This document shows, one piece after another, positions 23,820-32,444 of a stretch of 32,564 nt of DNA. The position numbers and the translations under genes were made by a program. The notes beneath the pieces were generated by a model. It saw only the letters and a program-made list of their open reading frames with translations. It ran no database searches and was not told where the DNA came from. Position 1 is the stretch's first letter; every line of letters begins with the position of its first letter. This DNA comes from Cytobacillus firmus (lineage in GTDB: Bacteria > Bacillota > Bacilli > Bacillales > Cytobacillaceae): contig NZ_JAMBOJ010000057.1 of NCBI RefSeq assembly GCF_023715565.1, positions 1 through 32,564 of the forward strand, written 5' to 3'.

Positions 23820-25617
23820 AGTTCTCCTCCTTCTTCACAACGGCCAAAGGATTTGGGATATAGGTGTAAACGGCTTGTTCGTTCTTTGCCAGCAGTTCAT
23901 CCACATCATGAAAGCGGGTTAGCAGGTTAGCTTTATAGGCAAGCTTCTCTGAGTGCAGGATTTGGCCGATAAATGCTTTTCCCTGTCCAGACATCTCTTT
24001 TTCAAGTATGCAGAGCTGTTTCCGGCACCAATCGATCAAATGATCTTCACTGATGAGACTGTCCTGCCCAAATCGGCAGATCACTGAAAAGAGCTGATTC
24101 ATGAACAGGTAATAGGTGAAGCGTTCCTGTATGAGATCATCCTCATAAAATAGTTCCGGGCATTCCGCCAATGACGGCAGGAGTTTGCATAGATTTCCTC
24201 TATAAGAGTTTGATAGGTAGTAGCCTTGATTATCACGATAGTAATAAGCTTCCGGATAGCCTGATGATAAATCCAGGAGGCTGTTTTGCTGATGGGCCTC
24301 AAGTGCAAGTCCATATTCATCATATAATCGGATCAGAGGCTCGATTGAGCATCTCCAGTATTTTTTGAACCAGTCCATGCTGATTTCCTGTGGATCTCTT
24401 CTCTTTGTTTGTGCCAGCTTTTCAATTGTCCGCTTCAGTCTAGAGCTTTCATCCGGCAGTGGATCCTGAACCAATGCCGCGATGGAACTAACACCCTTAT
24501 CCGCTCCTTTCGGAAAAGGGTTGGACCGGATAATGACCTCGAACCCTGACTCTTTATGCCCCGGCAATTCAGCTGTTATATGGGCCGGATCATCGATCAT
24601 CCGAAAAGACGGATATTTTTCCGTAAAGCGAAGCTTATCCATTAGTTCCGTCATAGCGTTACCTGCCTTTAGTTCATGAAGGCGGTTCGTCCTTAAAGAA
24701 TTCGTAATTTTTACCGGAACAGAGAATTTGAACATCCATTCATTTTCCGGGCTGTAAACCGTTCTGATGGAAGAGGTAGCTGAATAATAGGCTCCCATTT
24801 GGCCAAGATCTTTTATAAGATTTTCTTCAACCGCCTCTCTGACATAATTCTGCTGAAGCAGCCATTGAGCCTGAAGAGGGTGCATCGGAATGAGGCAGTT
24901 GTTATGCGGGACAGTAAAATGCGGTATCGATTTCTTTAGTGAATGGAGTATAATATCGCTTGCGCCATTCCGGTTAGCTGAAGCTTCCCTGACCAACTCC
25001 CGGTCTACTTGAAAATAGTGAAGTTGAAAACAGCCTTTTAGCTCTGGTGCATACTGCGGATGCTGCCATCCAGCCATCCCCTGCCTGCTTTTCGGGGTAG
25101 GGTGAAGCCAGTGACCAAACAAAAGTGACTGCTCAGCTTCAATAAAGGTGCTTTCTTCAGAATATAGGCTATTTTCGTCCTTCATTCTTTCTTCAATATA
25201 CAAGGCCATTGTCTGATAGCTCTCAATCAGCCTGAGCACCAGTTCATCAAAATGGGATGCAAGCTCATGACAGCCATTTGATTTGGCCATTAAATGCAAT
25301 TCGTGGATAAGAGCAATCATCATTGGAAGCCGGTCCTGCTGTATCCATTCCCGGCTTTGGCTGCAATATTTAAAGGCACCGCCGATCAAATGCCTTCCTG
25401 TTAATGATCGGTAAATTACTTCCACTGCAAATGCTGCAGACTGACCCGGAAGTTCTATTTCTACCACAGATTCGCCTGATAGAGTCATAGGTGGCTGCTG
25501 CTCCTGCATCCATTCCTCCCTATCCATCCAATGTCCGCAATCTACTTCTCTTAAGTAACTATTTATAAAAGCTTGAAACGTTGCATTTTCTGCAATTTGT
25601 TTGGCTGAATGATGCAT
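23791..25617 (-). CDS. asbA: NIS siderophore synthetase AsbA
   Basis: 608-aa IucA/IucC-family synthetase that condenses citrate with spermidine as the first committed step; B. anthracis AsbA is about 602 aa. Motifs: HPTPKSRQGM, LIPMHPLQAQWLLQQ, SATSSIRTVYSPENEWMFKFSVPVKITNSLRTNR (ATP/citrate contacts), LEAHQQNSLLDL and YYRDNQGYYLSNSYRG. First gene of asbABCDEF; all six genes overlap or abut. The start is ATG 25617 after AAAGGATGG. A Fur-like box lies about 38 bp upstream, so iron repression is expected. Confidence 0.95.
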   Translation of the reverse strand: MHHSAKQIAENATFQAFINSYLREVDCGHWMDREEWMQEQQPPMTLSGESVVEIELPGQSAAFAVEVIYRSLTGRHLIGGAFKYCSQSREWIQQDRLPMMIALIHELHLMAKSNGCHELASHFDELVLRLIESYQTMALYIEERMKDENSLYSEESTFIEAEQSLLFGHWLHPTPKSRQGMAGWQHPQYAPELKGCFQLHYFQVDRELVREASANRNGASDIILHSLKKSIPHFTVPHNNCLIPMHPLQAQWLLQQNYVREAVEENLIKDLGQMGAYYSATSSIRTVYSPENEWMFKFSVPVKITNSLRTNRLHELKAGNAMTELMDKLRFTEKYPSFRMIDDPAHITAELPGHKESGFEVIIRSNPFPKGADKGVSSIAALVQDPLPDESSRLKRTIEKLAQTKRRDPQEISMDWFKKYWRCSIEPLIRLYDEYGLALEAHQQNSLLDLSSGYPEAYYYRDNQGYYLSNSYRGNLCKLLPSLAECPELFYEDDLIQERFTYYLFMNQLFSVICRFGQDSLISEDHLIDWCRKQLCILEKEMSGQGKAFIGQILHSEKLAYKANLLTRFHDVDELLAKNEQAVYTYIPNPLAVVKKEENYAEAASAAV

Positions 25618-25654
25618 AATTCCATCCTTTCACCGAGTCTTTAGACCTAGTAAT

Positions 25655-25669
25655 TGATAACCATTCTCA
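25655..25669. promoter_or_regulatory. Fur box of the asb operon
   Basis: TGATAACCATTCTCA matches the 7-1-7 Fur core TGATAATNATTATCA at 12 of 14 positions, 38 bp upstream of asbA. An overlapping AACCATT/AATGGTT inverted repeat (25659-25678) is also present. Confidence 0.75.
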
Positions 25670-25763
25670 ATAATGGTTAAAAAATTTGATTCCTTCCTAT
25701 AGAAGAAATCAATTTATTGGAAGAGACAGAGCCTCCAAAAGTCCCGGTATCTCATTAAGATGT

Positions 25764-26711
25764 TTATTCACCCAGAAGCAAGGATTCAATTTCCTTCAAC
25801 CCTTTTTGGCGCTCAATCGGATCCCAATAGCCCCATGTGGTCTTGATGGTATGGACGTTGTCGTTTTGAACAGCTTTCAGGCTTTTCCAAACCTCGCCCT
25901 GTGTAACAGAATCATAGAACTCTCCACTATTAAAATAAGAAACATTAAGGATATGATCAGGATTATACTTTGCTAATCCTTCAATCGAAATATTCTCGCC
26001 GAAATCCTCAGGGAGGTTTTCTGCAGGTTTTAATTTCAAATCATCAAATAATAAGGAATTTGTTGCATGGTTTGTACGTCCATATACACGAATATCTTTT
26101 TTGTTAATTGCTACTGCCATAAATGTTTCATCGCCCATTTTTTCACTTACGCGGCTGCCGATATCTTCTGCTTCCTTCTCAAGATCCTCAATCACTTTCT
26201 TTCCTTCCTCAAGCTTGCCTGCTGCTTCGGCAACCTTCAGATGGTCTTCCTTCCAATCTCCGCCGACTTCTACTGCAACGGTTGGAATGGTTTCGGACAG
26301 CTGGTCATAAAGAGGCTTATAGCGATCACTGATAATTAACAGATCCGGATCCAGCTTCAAAATTTCTTCCGAATTAATTTCATCAGCATAAGGCAGAGCC
26401 TTCACGCCTTTAAGCTCCTCTGTTAAATGCGGAGGAAACTCATTATCATACGCCATCACAGCGTAAGGCTTTACACCAACAGATACGAGTGAGCCTTCCC
26501 AGGATACATGCGACAGCACAACGATTTTCTTCGGTTCGGCAGGGACTTCTGCTTTTCCGTACAAATGCTCAACGGTTCTTGTTTCCTCTGTTTTCTCCTC
26601 TTTCTTCTTTTCAGCCGCTTCTGTGGAAGCTCTCTCTTCTTTTCCACAGCCTGTTAAAACAAGTAAAAATAACATAAAAACAACGCTCAAAGGAGCAAAA
26701 AAATTCTTCAT
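25764..26711 (-). CDS. Siderophore-binding lipoprotein (Peripla_BP_2; FpuA/FeuA-type)
   Basis: 315-aa substrate-binding protein of iron-siderophore ABC uptake. Signal peptide with lipobox LTGC (Cys at about 22), a charged linker rich in Glu/Lys, and two FecB-type lobes: KKIVVLSHVSWEGSLVSVGVKPYAVM, EILKLDPDLLIIS, and the C-terminal GYWDPIERQKGLKEIESLL. It sits directly upstream of the petrobactin operon on the same strand with its own perfect Fur box, so petrobactin is the likely ligand (inference). Its C-lobe parallels the C-lobe of the neighbouring AraC regulator. FpuA, FatB and FeuA analogues cannot be told apart by eye. Confidence 0.88.
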   Translation of the reverse strand: MKNFFAPLSVVFMLFLLVLTGCGKEERASTEAAEKKKEEKTEETRTVEHLYGKAEVPAEPKKIVVLSHVSWEGSLVSVGVKPYAVMAYDNEFPPHLTEELKGVKALPYADEINSEEILKLDPDLLIISDRYKPLYDQLSETIPTVAVEVGGDWKEDHLKVAEAAGKLEEGKKVIEDLEKEAEDIGSRVSEKMGDETFMAVAINKKDIRVYGRTNHATNSLLFDDLKLKPAENLPEDFGENISIEGLAKYNPDHILNVSYFNSGEFYDSVTQGEVWKSLKAVQNDNVHTIKTTWGYWDPIERQKGLKEIESLLLGE

Positions 26712-26750
26712 GGATCATTCCTCCAAAACAATAATGAAATTCATTCTCAA

Positions 26751-26765
26751 TGATAATCATTATCA
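26751..26765. promoter_or_regulatory. Perfect Fur box upstream of the binding protein
   Basis: TGATAATCATTATCA is an exact 7-1-7 Fur core, 40 bp upstream of the lipoprotein start. Flanking GAGAATGA/ATCATT sequence makes it an extended site. Confidence 0.9.
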
Positions 26766-26823
26766 TCATTGCTGAACATGGACATTTTTAACTTCCTCCA
26801 TGAACAAAATGAATTTGCGTTAT

Positions 26824-26850
26824 AAAAAAACAGCCGCAAGTCTGCAGCTG
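26824..26850 (-). terminator. Terminator of the AraC-type regulator gene
   Basis: CAGCCGCA (26831-26838) and TGCAGCTG (26843-26850), with one mismatch, form a hairpin followed on the minus strand by seven Ts (A-run at 26824-26830). It is 26 nt after the regulator stop. Confidence 0.75.
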
Positions 26851-26875
26851 CACGTTAATTATTTTCTTCTAATCC

Positions 26876-28417
26876 TTAAGCTTTTAGTTTGGATTTAAAA
26901 ATGCTTGAAGGAAAGGCTTCCAGCATCTTCTTCCTCCCAATCGGTCCCCATGGATCCCACTCATGGCTTTCAGGGTAATAGACTTCTCCCGTCCGGACAG
27001 CCCCGATTTTATTCCAATCTGAAGTATGGGCAGTTCGCCACACATCCTTTTCATGACTCCATAAAATGAGAAGTTTATCAGGGTTCAATTCAGCAATCTC
27101 TTTCAGGCTGACATTTCGGTAACCTTCTGCATGGAGATCTTGATGCGGCTGGAATCCGAGACCTTGAAAAAGAAGTTCGAGAATGGCATGATTTCCCTTC
27201 CCGTAAAGGCGTATTTCTTCCGGGCGAATCCAAATGACTGCCCATTGACCATTTTTGGTTAATGGACAAAGCTCATCCCGCACTTTGCATTCCATACCGT
27301 GAATGTCTTTTTCTATGCATTCAGCACGGCTTTCGCAGCCTACCAGCGCTGCTATTTCATAAAGATAATGGCACCAGTCCTGCTTCAAAGGCATATGATG
27401 AACTTGCTCCTGTTTTGAAAGCAGCACGCTTTGAAGCTGAGATTGATGCAAGGGTGTTTTAATAATGCGGTCGGGATGGGTCAGCAAAATATCATCCGGC
27501 TGAAATGGTTTTTCTGCGTTTAGCAATCTAGTTCCTTCCAGCTCTTTTTGAAGATAGCCCGGCACCCCACTGCTTGCCGGATAGACGGTTGGGTAGGACG
27601 GAGCTGCTACCGGCTGGATTCCGAGTGAAATAAGGTGATCCTGTAAAAACAGCTGGCTTACGACAGCAATTCGTTCACTCGCCCTTTTCATGAAAACAGT
27701 TGGCGGCATCCCCTCTCTGCTTTTAAAAAGGCGGCTGAAATAAAATTCATCCTGCAGCCCTATTTGCAAGGCGACTTCTTTAGCTGTAATTCCTTTCTTT
27801 TGAAGCAGCAATTTTTTAGCAGTCTTCATTCGTTCTGCATTTAAAAACTCTTTCGGGGTCATGCCGGTCCTTTTGCGGAAAGCCCTTGAAAAGGTTACAG
27901 GGGTCATATTTGCTTTAGAAGCTAATTCCGCGACGGTTAATGGACGGGACAGGCTGTTCCGGATCAATTCCTCTGCTTCTTCCATTCCATCAATTTCGGC
28001 CGAGTCTGTCAGGATGGACAGCATCTCCCAGAGCAAGGATAGAAATCTGCATTTGGCCGAAACTGATTTTTCCTGCCGGCTTTTCTTCATTTCTTCCCAG
28101 AGGGGGAGCATTTTTGCAGGGACCTGGTCAGCCAGCGTACGGGTTAACAAGTTTTTAAGCATATCCCCTTCTTTTGGCCAGGAAAGCGAATAAGCGGAAA
28201 GAAGAGAAGAAGACGATGATGTGAGGGAGCAGGAATCCGTGAGGAAGTAGCTTTTGCCCTCTTCTGCCTTCAATCTCCGGTTTCCTATCTCCAGAGTGCC
28301 TTTTCCCGATGATATGTAAAGGATTAAATAATGGCTGCTCTTTTCATTTACGGCCTGCGATAAGCCCTCACGCAGGTTGAATGCAGCAATTTCAAACATA
28401 TCGCTCTTCAGCATCAT
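26876..28417 (-). CDS. AraC-family activator fused to a siderophore-binding domain (Btr-like)
   Basis: 513-aa regulator: cupin-like N-terminus (1-120), double AraC helix-turn-helix at about 145-245 (LTVAELASKANMTPVTFSRAFRKRTGMTPKEFLNAERM; ITAKEVALQIGLQDEFYFSRLFKSREGMPP), and a cytoplasmic Peripla_BP_2 domain at about 260-505. B. subtilis Btr has this plan and activates feuABC when it binds bacillibactin. Here the C-terminal domain parallels the adjacent lipoprotein (IRLYGKGNHAILELLF vs IRVYGRTNHATNSLLF; WDPWGPIGRKK vs WDPIERQKG), so it probably senses petrobactin or its iron complex in the cytosol. Divergent from the permease genes, with a Fur-like box between. ATG 28417 or 28414 starts after GGGAG. 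Confidence 0.88.
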   Translation of the reverse strand: MMLKSDMFEIAAFNLREGLSQAVNEKSSHYLILYISSGKGTLEIGNRRLKAEEGKSYFLTDSCSLTSSSSSLLSAYSLSWPKEGDMLKNLLTRTLADQVPAKMLPLWEEMKKSRQEKSVSAKCRFLSLLWEMLSILTDSAEIDGMEEAEELIRNSLSRPLTVAELASKANMTPVTFSRAFRKRTGMTPKEFLNAERMKTAKKLLLQKKGITAKEVALQIGLQDEFYFSRLFKSREGMPPTVFMKRASERIAVVSQLFLQDHLISLGIQPVAAPSYPTVYPASSGVPGYLQKELEGTRLLNAEKPFQPDDILLTHPDRIIKTPLHQSQLQSVLLSKQEQVHHMPLKQDWCHYLYEIAALVGCESRAECIEKDIHGMECKVRDELCPLTKNGQWAVIWIRPEEIRLYGKGNHAILELLFQGLGFQPHQDLHAEGYRNVSLKEIAELNPDKLLILWSHEKDVWRTAHTSDWNKIGAVRTGEVYYPESHEWDPWGPIGRKKMLEAFPSSIFKSKLKA

Positions 28418-28500
28418 ATTTAGACACTCCCTTCTTTTTCCTTAAATATGAATTGACAAATGCTGTGGAAGGATAGTAGATTAATAACGATCTTCTAAAG

Positions 28501-28515
28501 CGATAACGATTCTCA
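28501..28515. promoter_or_regulatory. Fur-like box between the activator and permease genes
   Basis: CGATAACGATTCTCA matches the 7-1-7 Fur core at 11 of 14 positions and extends into TTTTCAAT. It is 39 bp upstream of the permease start and 84 bp upstream of the divergent regulator start. Confidence 0.6.
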
Positions 28516-28553
28516 TTTTCAATTATAAAATACATAGAAAAGGACTGATCATC

Positions 28554-29587
28554 ATGGCCAGAACTGCTGCTGACATAACCGAACCCCTGCAGCCCGTTCA
28601 CTTAAAATCTATTAAATGGGGCCTAATTGGCTTAGTATTTATTTTCTTTGGCCTGCTCGCTTCAATCGGACTTGGAGCTATATGGATTCCCCCTTCTTCA
28701 TTTGGGACTCTTTTGTCTCTTTTCAAGCTGGCCAAATTGAACATCAGCTGATCAGAGAAGTTCGAATTCCACGGGCTCTGGCTGCTGCCCTGATTGGGGC
28801 AGCACTTGCAGTGGCAGGAACTATTATGCAGGGGATTACACGTAATCCGCTTGCCGATCCTTCAATCATCGGCATCACCCATGGAGCCGGGCTGGCAATC
28901 GCTATTTCGCTCGCATTTGTTTCTAGCGGGTCCTACTGGATTCTTCTAATCTGGTCATTTGCAGGCTCTGCGGCTGGCGCTATGCTAGTCCTCTCTTTTT
29001 CCATGATTTCAAAAGAGCGGATCTCTCCTGTAACCTTGACGCTTGCCGGTGCTGCTTTAAGCACATTATTCAGCGCTCTTTCCACCGGCATTGCCCTGTA
29101 TTTCCAGGTGGCACAGGACTTGAGCTTCTGGTTTGCGGGAGGACTATCCGGAACCAAATGGCAGCATGTTTTTATCCTGCTTCCCGCTGTTATCATTGGT
29201 TTGCTGCTGTCCCTCTCGATCAGCCGCTCTCTGACCATATTGGCTTTAGGGGAAGAGGTGGCCGCCGGTCTCGGTCAATCCCAGCAAAAAGTCAGGTGGA
29301 TCGGACTCATTGCCGTTATTCTATTATCCGGCGCAGCCGTTTCCATTGCAGGTGCGATTGGCTTTATTGGCCTTGTCGTTCCCCATATCGTCCGGATGCT
29401 CATCGGATCTGATTACAGATGGCTTATCCCGCTAAGTGCCATTGCCGGTGCCCTTCTTCTCGTACTCGCCGATATCGGCGCACGGATGATCAACCCTCCA
29501 TTCGAGACACCTGTCAGCGCAGTGACCGCCTTGATTGGTGTTCCGTTTTTCCTATATTTGTCCCGAAGGAAAAGGGGGTATATGTAA
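28554..29587 (+). pseudogene. FecCD-type siderophore permease with an apparent 1-nt frameshift
   Basis: FecCD/BtuC-family inner-membrane permease, about 344 aa when repaired. The real start is ATG 28554 (AAGGA upstream); its frame gives HLKSIKWGLIGLVFIFFGLLASIGLGAIWIPPSSF, then drifts and stops at 28751. The family text resumes in the +2 frame as WDSFVSFQAGQIEHQLIREVRIPRALAAALIGAALAVAGTIMQGITRNPLADP and continues to 29587. Restoring one T in the T-run at 28701-28703 joins them without residue loss. Either a recent inactivation or a sequencing error. All later motifs (GITHGAGLAIA, GFIGLVVPHIVRMLIG) are intact and the stop overlaps the next start (TAATG). Confidence 0.75.
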
Positions 29588-30618
29588 TGGATTGGAAGCT
29601 TGCTTTAAGAATGGCCAAAAACTGGCTGGCAGCCTTTGTCTTTTTAATCATGGGCACCTTTATATTGAGCCTGTCCACTGGCGTGATGCCCATCCGTTTT
29701 TCTGAAATACTGAACACATTAGCCGGCAGCGGCACTCCAAGGCAGGAGCTTGTTTTATTTCAGCTGAGATTGCCGAGAATGGTCATTGCCATGCTGATTG
29801 GTGCCGGGCTTGCTCTATCAGGCAGCATTCTTCAGGGACTTTCCAGGAACTCTCTCGCTGACCCGGGCATTCTCGGAATCAATGCCGGTGCTGGACTTGC
29901 TGTCGTTTTTTCGATCTATCTTTTCGGACAAGAGAAAGGCAGCCTTCTCTCTGAACCTTTTTTTCTGCCCGTGTTCGCTTTTATCGGAGCTCTTGCCATT
30001 GCAGGACTGATTTACCGTTTCTCATGGAAAGAGGGAATAGATCCCGAACGGCTTCTCCTTGTTGGCCTCGGATTTAATGCTCTATGCGGTGCTCTTCTAA
30101 TGATTCTCCAGCTGAAAATGGATCCAAAGGATTTTCAGCAGGCGGCCATTTGGCTGACAGGAAGCATTTGGGGAACCGGGTGGCCTTATGTATGGGCATT
30201 GCTTCCATGGATTGTGATTCTTACACCGGCTGCCTTTTATAAAGCAAGGACCATGAATCTTCTTCAGTTTAAGCAAGATGTTCCCGCTGCTCTTGGCTTA
30301 AAAGTGGAGTCTGAACGGCGCTTGCTTCTTTGCCTATCTGCTGCCCTTGCAGGAGCATGTGTGGCCGTCGGCGGCGGAATTGCCTTTATTGGACTGCTCG
30401 CTCCCCATCTGGCACGGCGGCTGTGCGGATCCAATTACTTCAGCAGTCTTCCTTTATCAGCACTGATTGGAGCAGCTCTGGTGCTCATGGCAGACATGAT
30501 CGGCAAAAACCTTCTCGCGCCAGCCGATATCCCCGTCGGAATCGTCATATCGATTATCGGTGCACCATACTTGATCTTCATGCTGCTGACCCGGAAAGGT
30601 TCCGGGATGAGGGTCTAA
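29587..30618 (+). CDS. FecCD-type siderophore permease, second subunit
   Basis: 343-aa permease with about nine hydrophobic helices. Family motifs: LFQLRLPRMVIAMLIGAGLALSGSILQGLSRNSLADPGILGINAGAGLAV, GSIWGTGWPYVW, and the ATPase-contact loop GGGIAFIGLLAPHLARRLCGSNY. Pairs with the first permease as FeuB/FeuC or FatD/FatC do. The start, ATG 29587, overlaps the upstream TAA (TAATG); the frame is open to 29419, but that part lies inside the first permease. No ATPase gene follows: a terminator comes next. An unlinked ATPase (YusV/FpuC type) would be needed. Confidence 0.9.
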   Translation: MDWKLALRMAKNWLAAFVFLIMGTFILSLSTGVMPIRFSEILNTLAGSGTPRQELVLFQLRLPRMVIAMLIGAGLALSGSILQGLSRNSLADPGILGINAGAGLAVVFSIYLFGQEKGSLLSEPFFLPVFAFIGALAIAGLIYRFSWKEGIDPERLLLVGLGFNALCGALLMILQLKMDPKDFQQAAIWLTGSIWGTGWPYVWALLPWIVILTPAAFYKARTMNLLQFKQDVPAALGLKVESERRLLLCLSAALAGACVAVGGGIAFIGLLAPHLARRLCGSNYFSSLPLSALIGAALVLMADMIGKNLLAPADIPVGIVISIIGAPYLIFMLLTRKGSGMRV

Positions 30619-30628
30619 ATTCAATAAG

Positions 30629-30663
30629 AATGCCCATTCAACAATCCCTTATGAATGGGCATT
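30629..30663. terminator. Bidirectional terminator between permease and monooxygenase genes
   Basis: AATGCCCATTCA (30629-30640) and TGAATGGGCATT (30652-30663) form a 12-bp perfect stem with an 11-nt loop between convergent genes. Confidence 0.85.
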
Positions 30664-30669
30664 TCAGTT

Positions 30670-31005
30670 TTATTTGATTTCAGCCGGCTCTCTGTATTGT
30701 TTTTGCCCCAGCACATGATATACATCCTGACGGCTATCGATAATAAACTCTGGCTTTGGCTTCCCGCGGTTCGCACGATGGCCAGCAAGATGTACATCGC
30801 TCGTTTCCCAAGCCTTCCATGCCTCTTTAGATTCCCAGCGAATCATAACAAGGATTTCTTCCTCCCCACTGCGCTGTTTTTTCTTTAATACATTCAAATC
30901 AAGAAATCCGGGCTGCTCTTCGATGATTCCTTCTCCTGCAAAGCGGTCCACCATTTTATCCCCATGGCCCTCTTTAACCAAAACTGTCTTTAATTGAATA
31001 AACAT
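30670..31005 (-). CDS. hmoA: Heme-degrading monooxygenase-like protein (HmoA type, ABM fold)
   Basis: 111-aa ferredoxin-like ABM-fold protein close in layout to B. subtilis HmoA: MFIQLKTVLVKEGHGDKMVDRF, GIIEEQPGFLDLNVL, EILVMIRWESKEAWKAWETSDVHLAGHRANRGKPKPEFI. HmoA opens heme to release iron; the conserved Trp and His in the RWES…VHLAGH segment are the likely heme contacts. A Fur-like box 38 bp upstream predicts iron repression, fitting iron scavenging. Divergent from an MFS exporter. Symbol given by resemblance; a siderophore-related ABM enzyme is the alternative. Confidence 0.8.
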   Translation of the reverse strand: MFIQLKTVLVKEGHGDKMVDRFAGEGIIEEQPGFLDLNVLKKKQRSGEEEILVMIRWESKEAWKAWETSDVHLAGHRANRGKPKPEFIIDSRQDVYHVLGQKQYREPAEIK

Positions 31006-31042
31006 ACCTATTTCCTCCTCAGTTCTTTTTCGCTATTATAAT

Positions 31043-31057
31043 TGATAACGATTTTCA
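31043..31057. promoter_or_regulatory. Fur-like box shared by hmoA-like and MFS genes
   Basis: TGATAACGATTTTCA matches the Fur 7-1-7 core at 12 of 14 positions. It is 38 bp from the monooxygenase start and 92 bp from the divergent MFS start. Confidence 0.75.
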
Positions 31058-31148
31058 TTTTCAACTATTTTAAAAAATATGTTCATAATTTTATAAGTTT
31101 ATAGTATCTTTAGATTATCGAAATTTATTGAAATTGTGAGGCCGTTAT

Positions 31149-32363
31149 ATGTGGAAAAATAAAAATGTGTGGATTCTTTTAACTGGTGAATTTATAGCAG
31201 GGGTGGGCCTATGGCTTGGCATTATAGGAAACCTCGAGTTTATGCAGGAAAAAGTTCCTTCTGATTTCCTGAAATCACTTATTCTTGCATCCGGTTTGCT
31301 GGCTGGGATTGCAGTTGGCCCCTTTGCCGGCAGAATAACAGACCAGCTAAATAAAAAGACGGTAATGCTCGGATCAGGTTTTGTCAGGGCTATCAGTGTT
31401 ATTTTTATGCTGATTGCTATTCAAACGGGATCTGTTTGGTGGATGGTTCTATTCCTGGTTATTATACAATTGTCAGCAGCCTTTTACTTTCCTGCACTGC
31501 AGGCAGCCATCCCTCTTGTAGTTTCCGAAAAAGATTTACTGCAGCTGAATGGTGTACACATGAATGTTTCCACCCTGTCGAGGATATTGGGTACAGCACT
31601 GGCTGGTGTTTTGTTAGTCATTATGCCATTATCCATGCTTTATATCGGATCGCTGGTCGCTTATCTGGCTCTATTCGGATTAACCTGGTTTATGAACTTC
31701 GAGGAAAAAAGGGATCACACAGTCACAGGAAAAGAGTCTGCCGGGAGAAGCGGAGGATTCAAAGAAGTTTTCCCGATTATTAAAGGCCTCCCCATTGTTT
31801 TCATGACACTGATCTTAACCCTGGTCCCGCTTCTGTTTCTTGGAGGTTTCAATCTGATGGTCATCAACATCAGCGAGCTTCAGGACAGTTCGTCCATTAA
31901 AGGGTTAATTTATACTGCAGAAGGAATCGGCTTCATGCTCGGCGCATTTATCGTCAAGCAACTCAGCCAAAAGCGTTCGCCATATGCGATTTTATTTTTC
32001 TTCTCATTTGTCATTGGCGTCTCACAGCTGCTTCTGTACTTTGCGGATGTGCCCGTTCTATCCATTGCGGCCTTCTTTGTATTCGGATTTGCCGTTGGCT
32101 GTTTCTTCCCAACTGCAGCCACCATTTTTCAAACAAGGGTTCCGAAGGAGTTCCACGGAAGATTCTTCTCCTTCCGAAACATGCTCGATCGTGTTATTTT
32201 CCAGATTGTGCTACTACTGACAGGATTCCTGCTGGATGCCGTTGGACTTCAGGTAATGGTCGTAATCTTCGGTATTCTATCCTTAGTCATGACAGCAGCC
32301 TTCTTTGTAAAATTCAAACAGATTCGGACCGGAGTACAGAAAAAAGAAAAAATCAGTACGTAA
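31149..32363 (+). CDS. MFS transporter, EntS-like (candidate siderophore exporter)
   Basis: 404 aa with about 12 hydrophobic segments. The MFS_3/EntS-type pattern is visible: LTGEFIAGVGLWLGIIG, GPFAGRITDQLNKKTVMLGSGFVRAISV in loop 2-3, FYFPALQAAIPLVVSEKDLLQLNGV, and PTAATIFQTRVPKEFHGRFFSFRNML in the C-half. EntS, and YmfD for bacillibactin, are MFS siderophore exporters. The location beside a Fur-like box at the edge of the petrobactin island makes petrobactin or precursor export plausible, although B. anthracis is reported to use the RND-type ApeX. The start, ATG 31149, has a weak GAGG site. A drug exporter is the alternative. Confidence 0.75.
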   Translation: MWKNKNVWILLTGEFIAGVGLWLGIIGNLEFMQEKVPSDFLKSLILASGLLAGIAVGPFAGRITDQLNKKTVMLGSGFVRAISVIFMLIAIQTGSVWWMVLFLVIIQLSAAFYFPALQAAIPLVVSEKDLLQLNGVHMNVSTLSRILGTALAGVLLVIMPLSMLYIGSLVAYLALFGLTWFMNFEEKRDHTVTGKESAGRSGGFKEVFPIIKGLPIVFMTLILTLVPLLFLGGFNLMVINISELQDSSSIKGLIYTAEGIGFMLGAFIVKQLSQKRSPYAILFFFSFVIGVSQLLLYFADVPVLSIAAFFVFGFAVGCFFPTAATIFQTRVPKEFHGRFFSFRNMLDRVIFQIVLLLTGFLLDAVGLQVMVVIFGILSLVMTAAFFVKFKQIRTGVQKKEKIST

Positions 32364-32444
32364 AAAACCGGCTCACATTGTGTTAACGGGTTCGGTTGAC
32401 AGGGAGAAAACGTCAAAAAGTAAAACAAATAGTAAACAAAAAGG

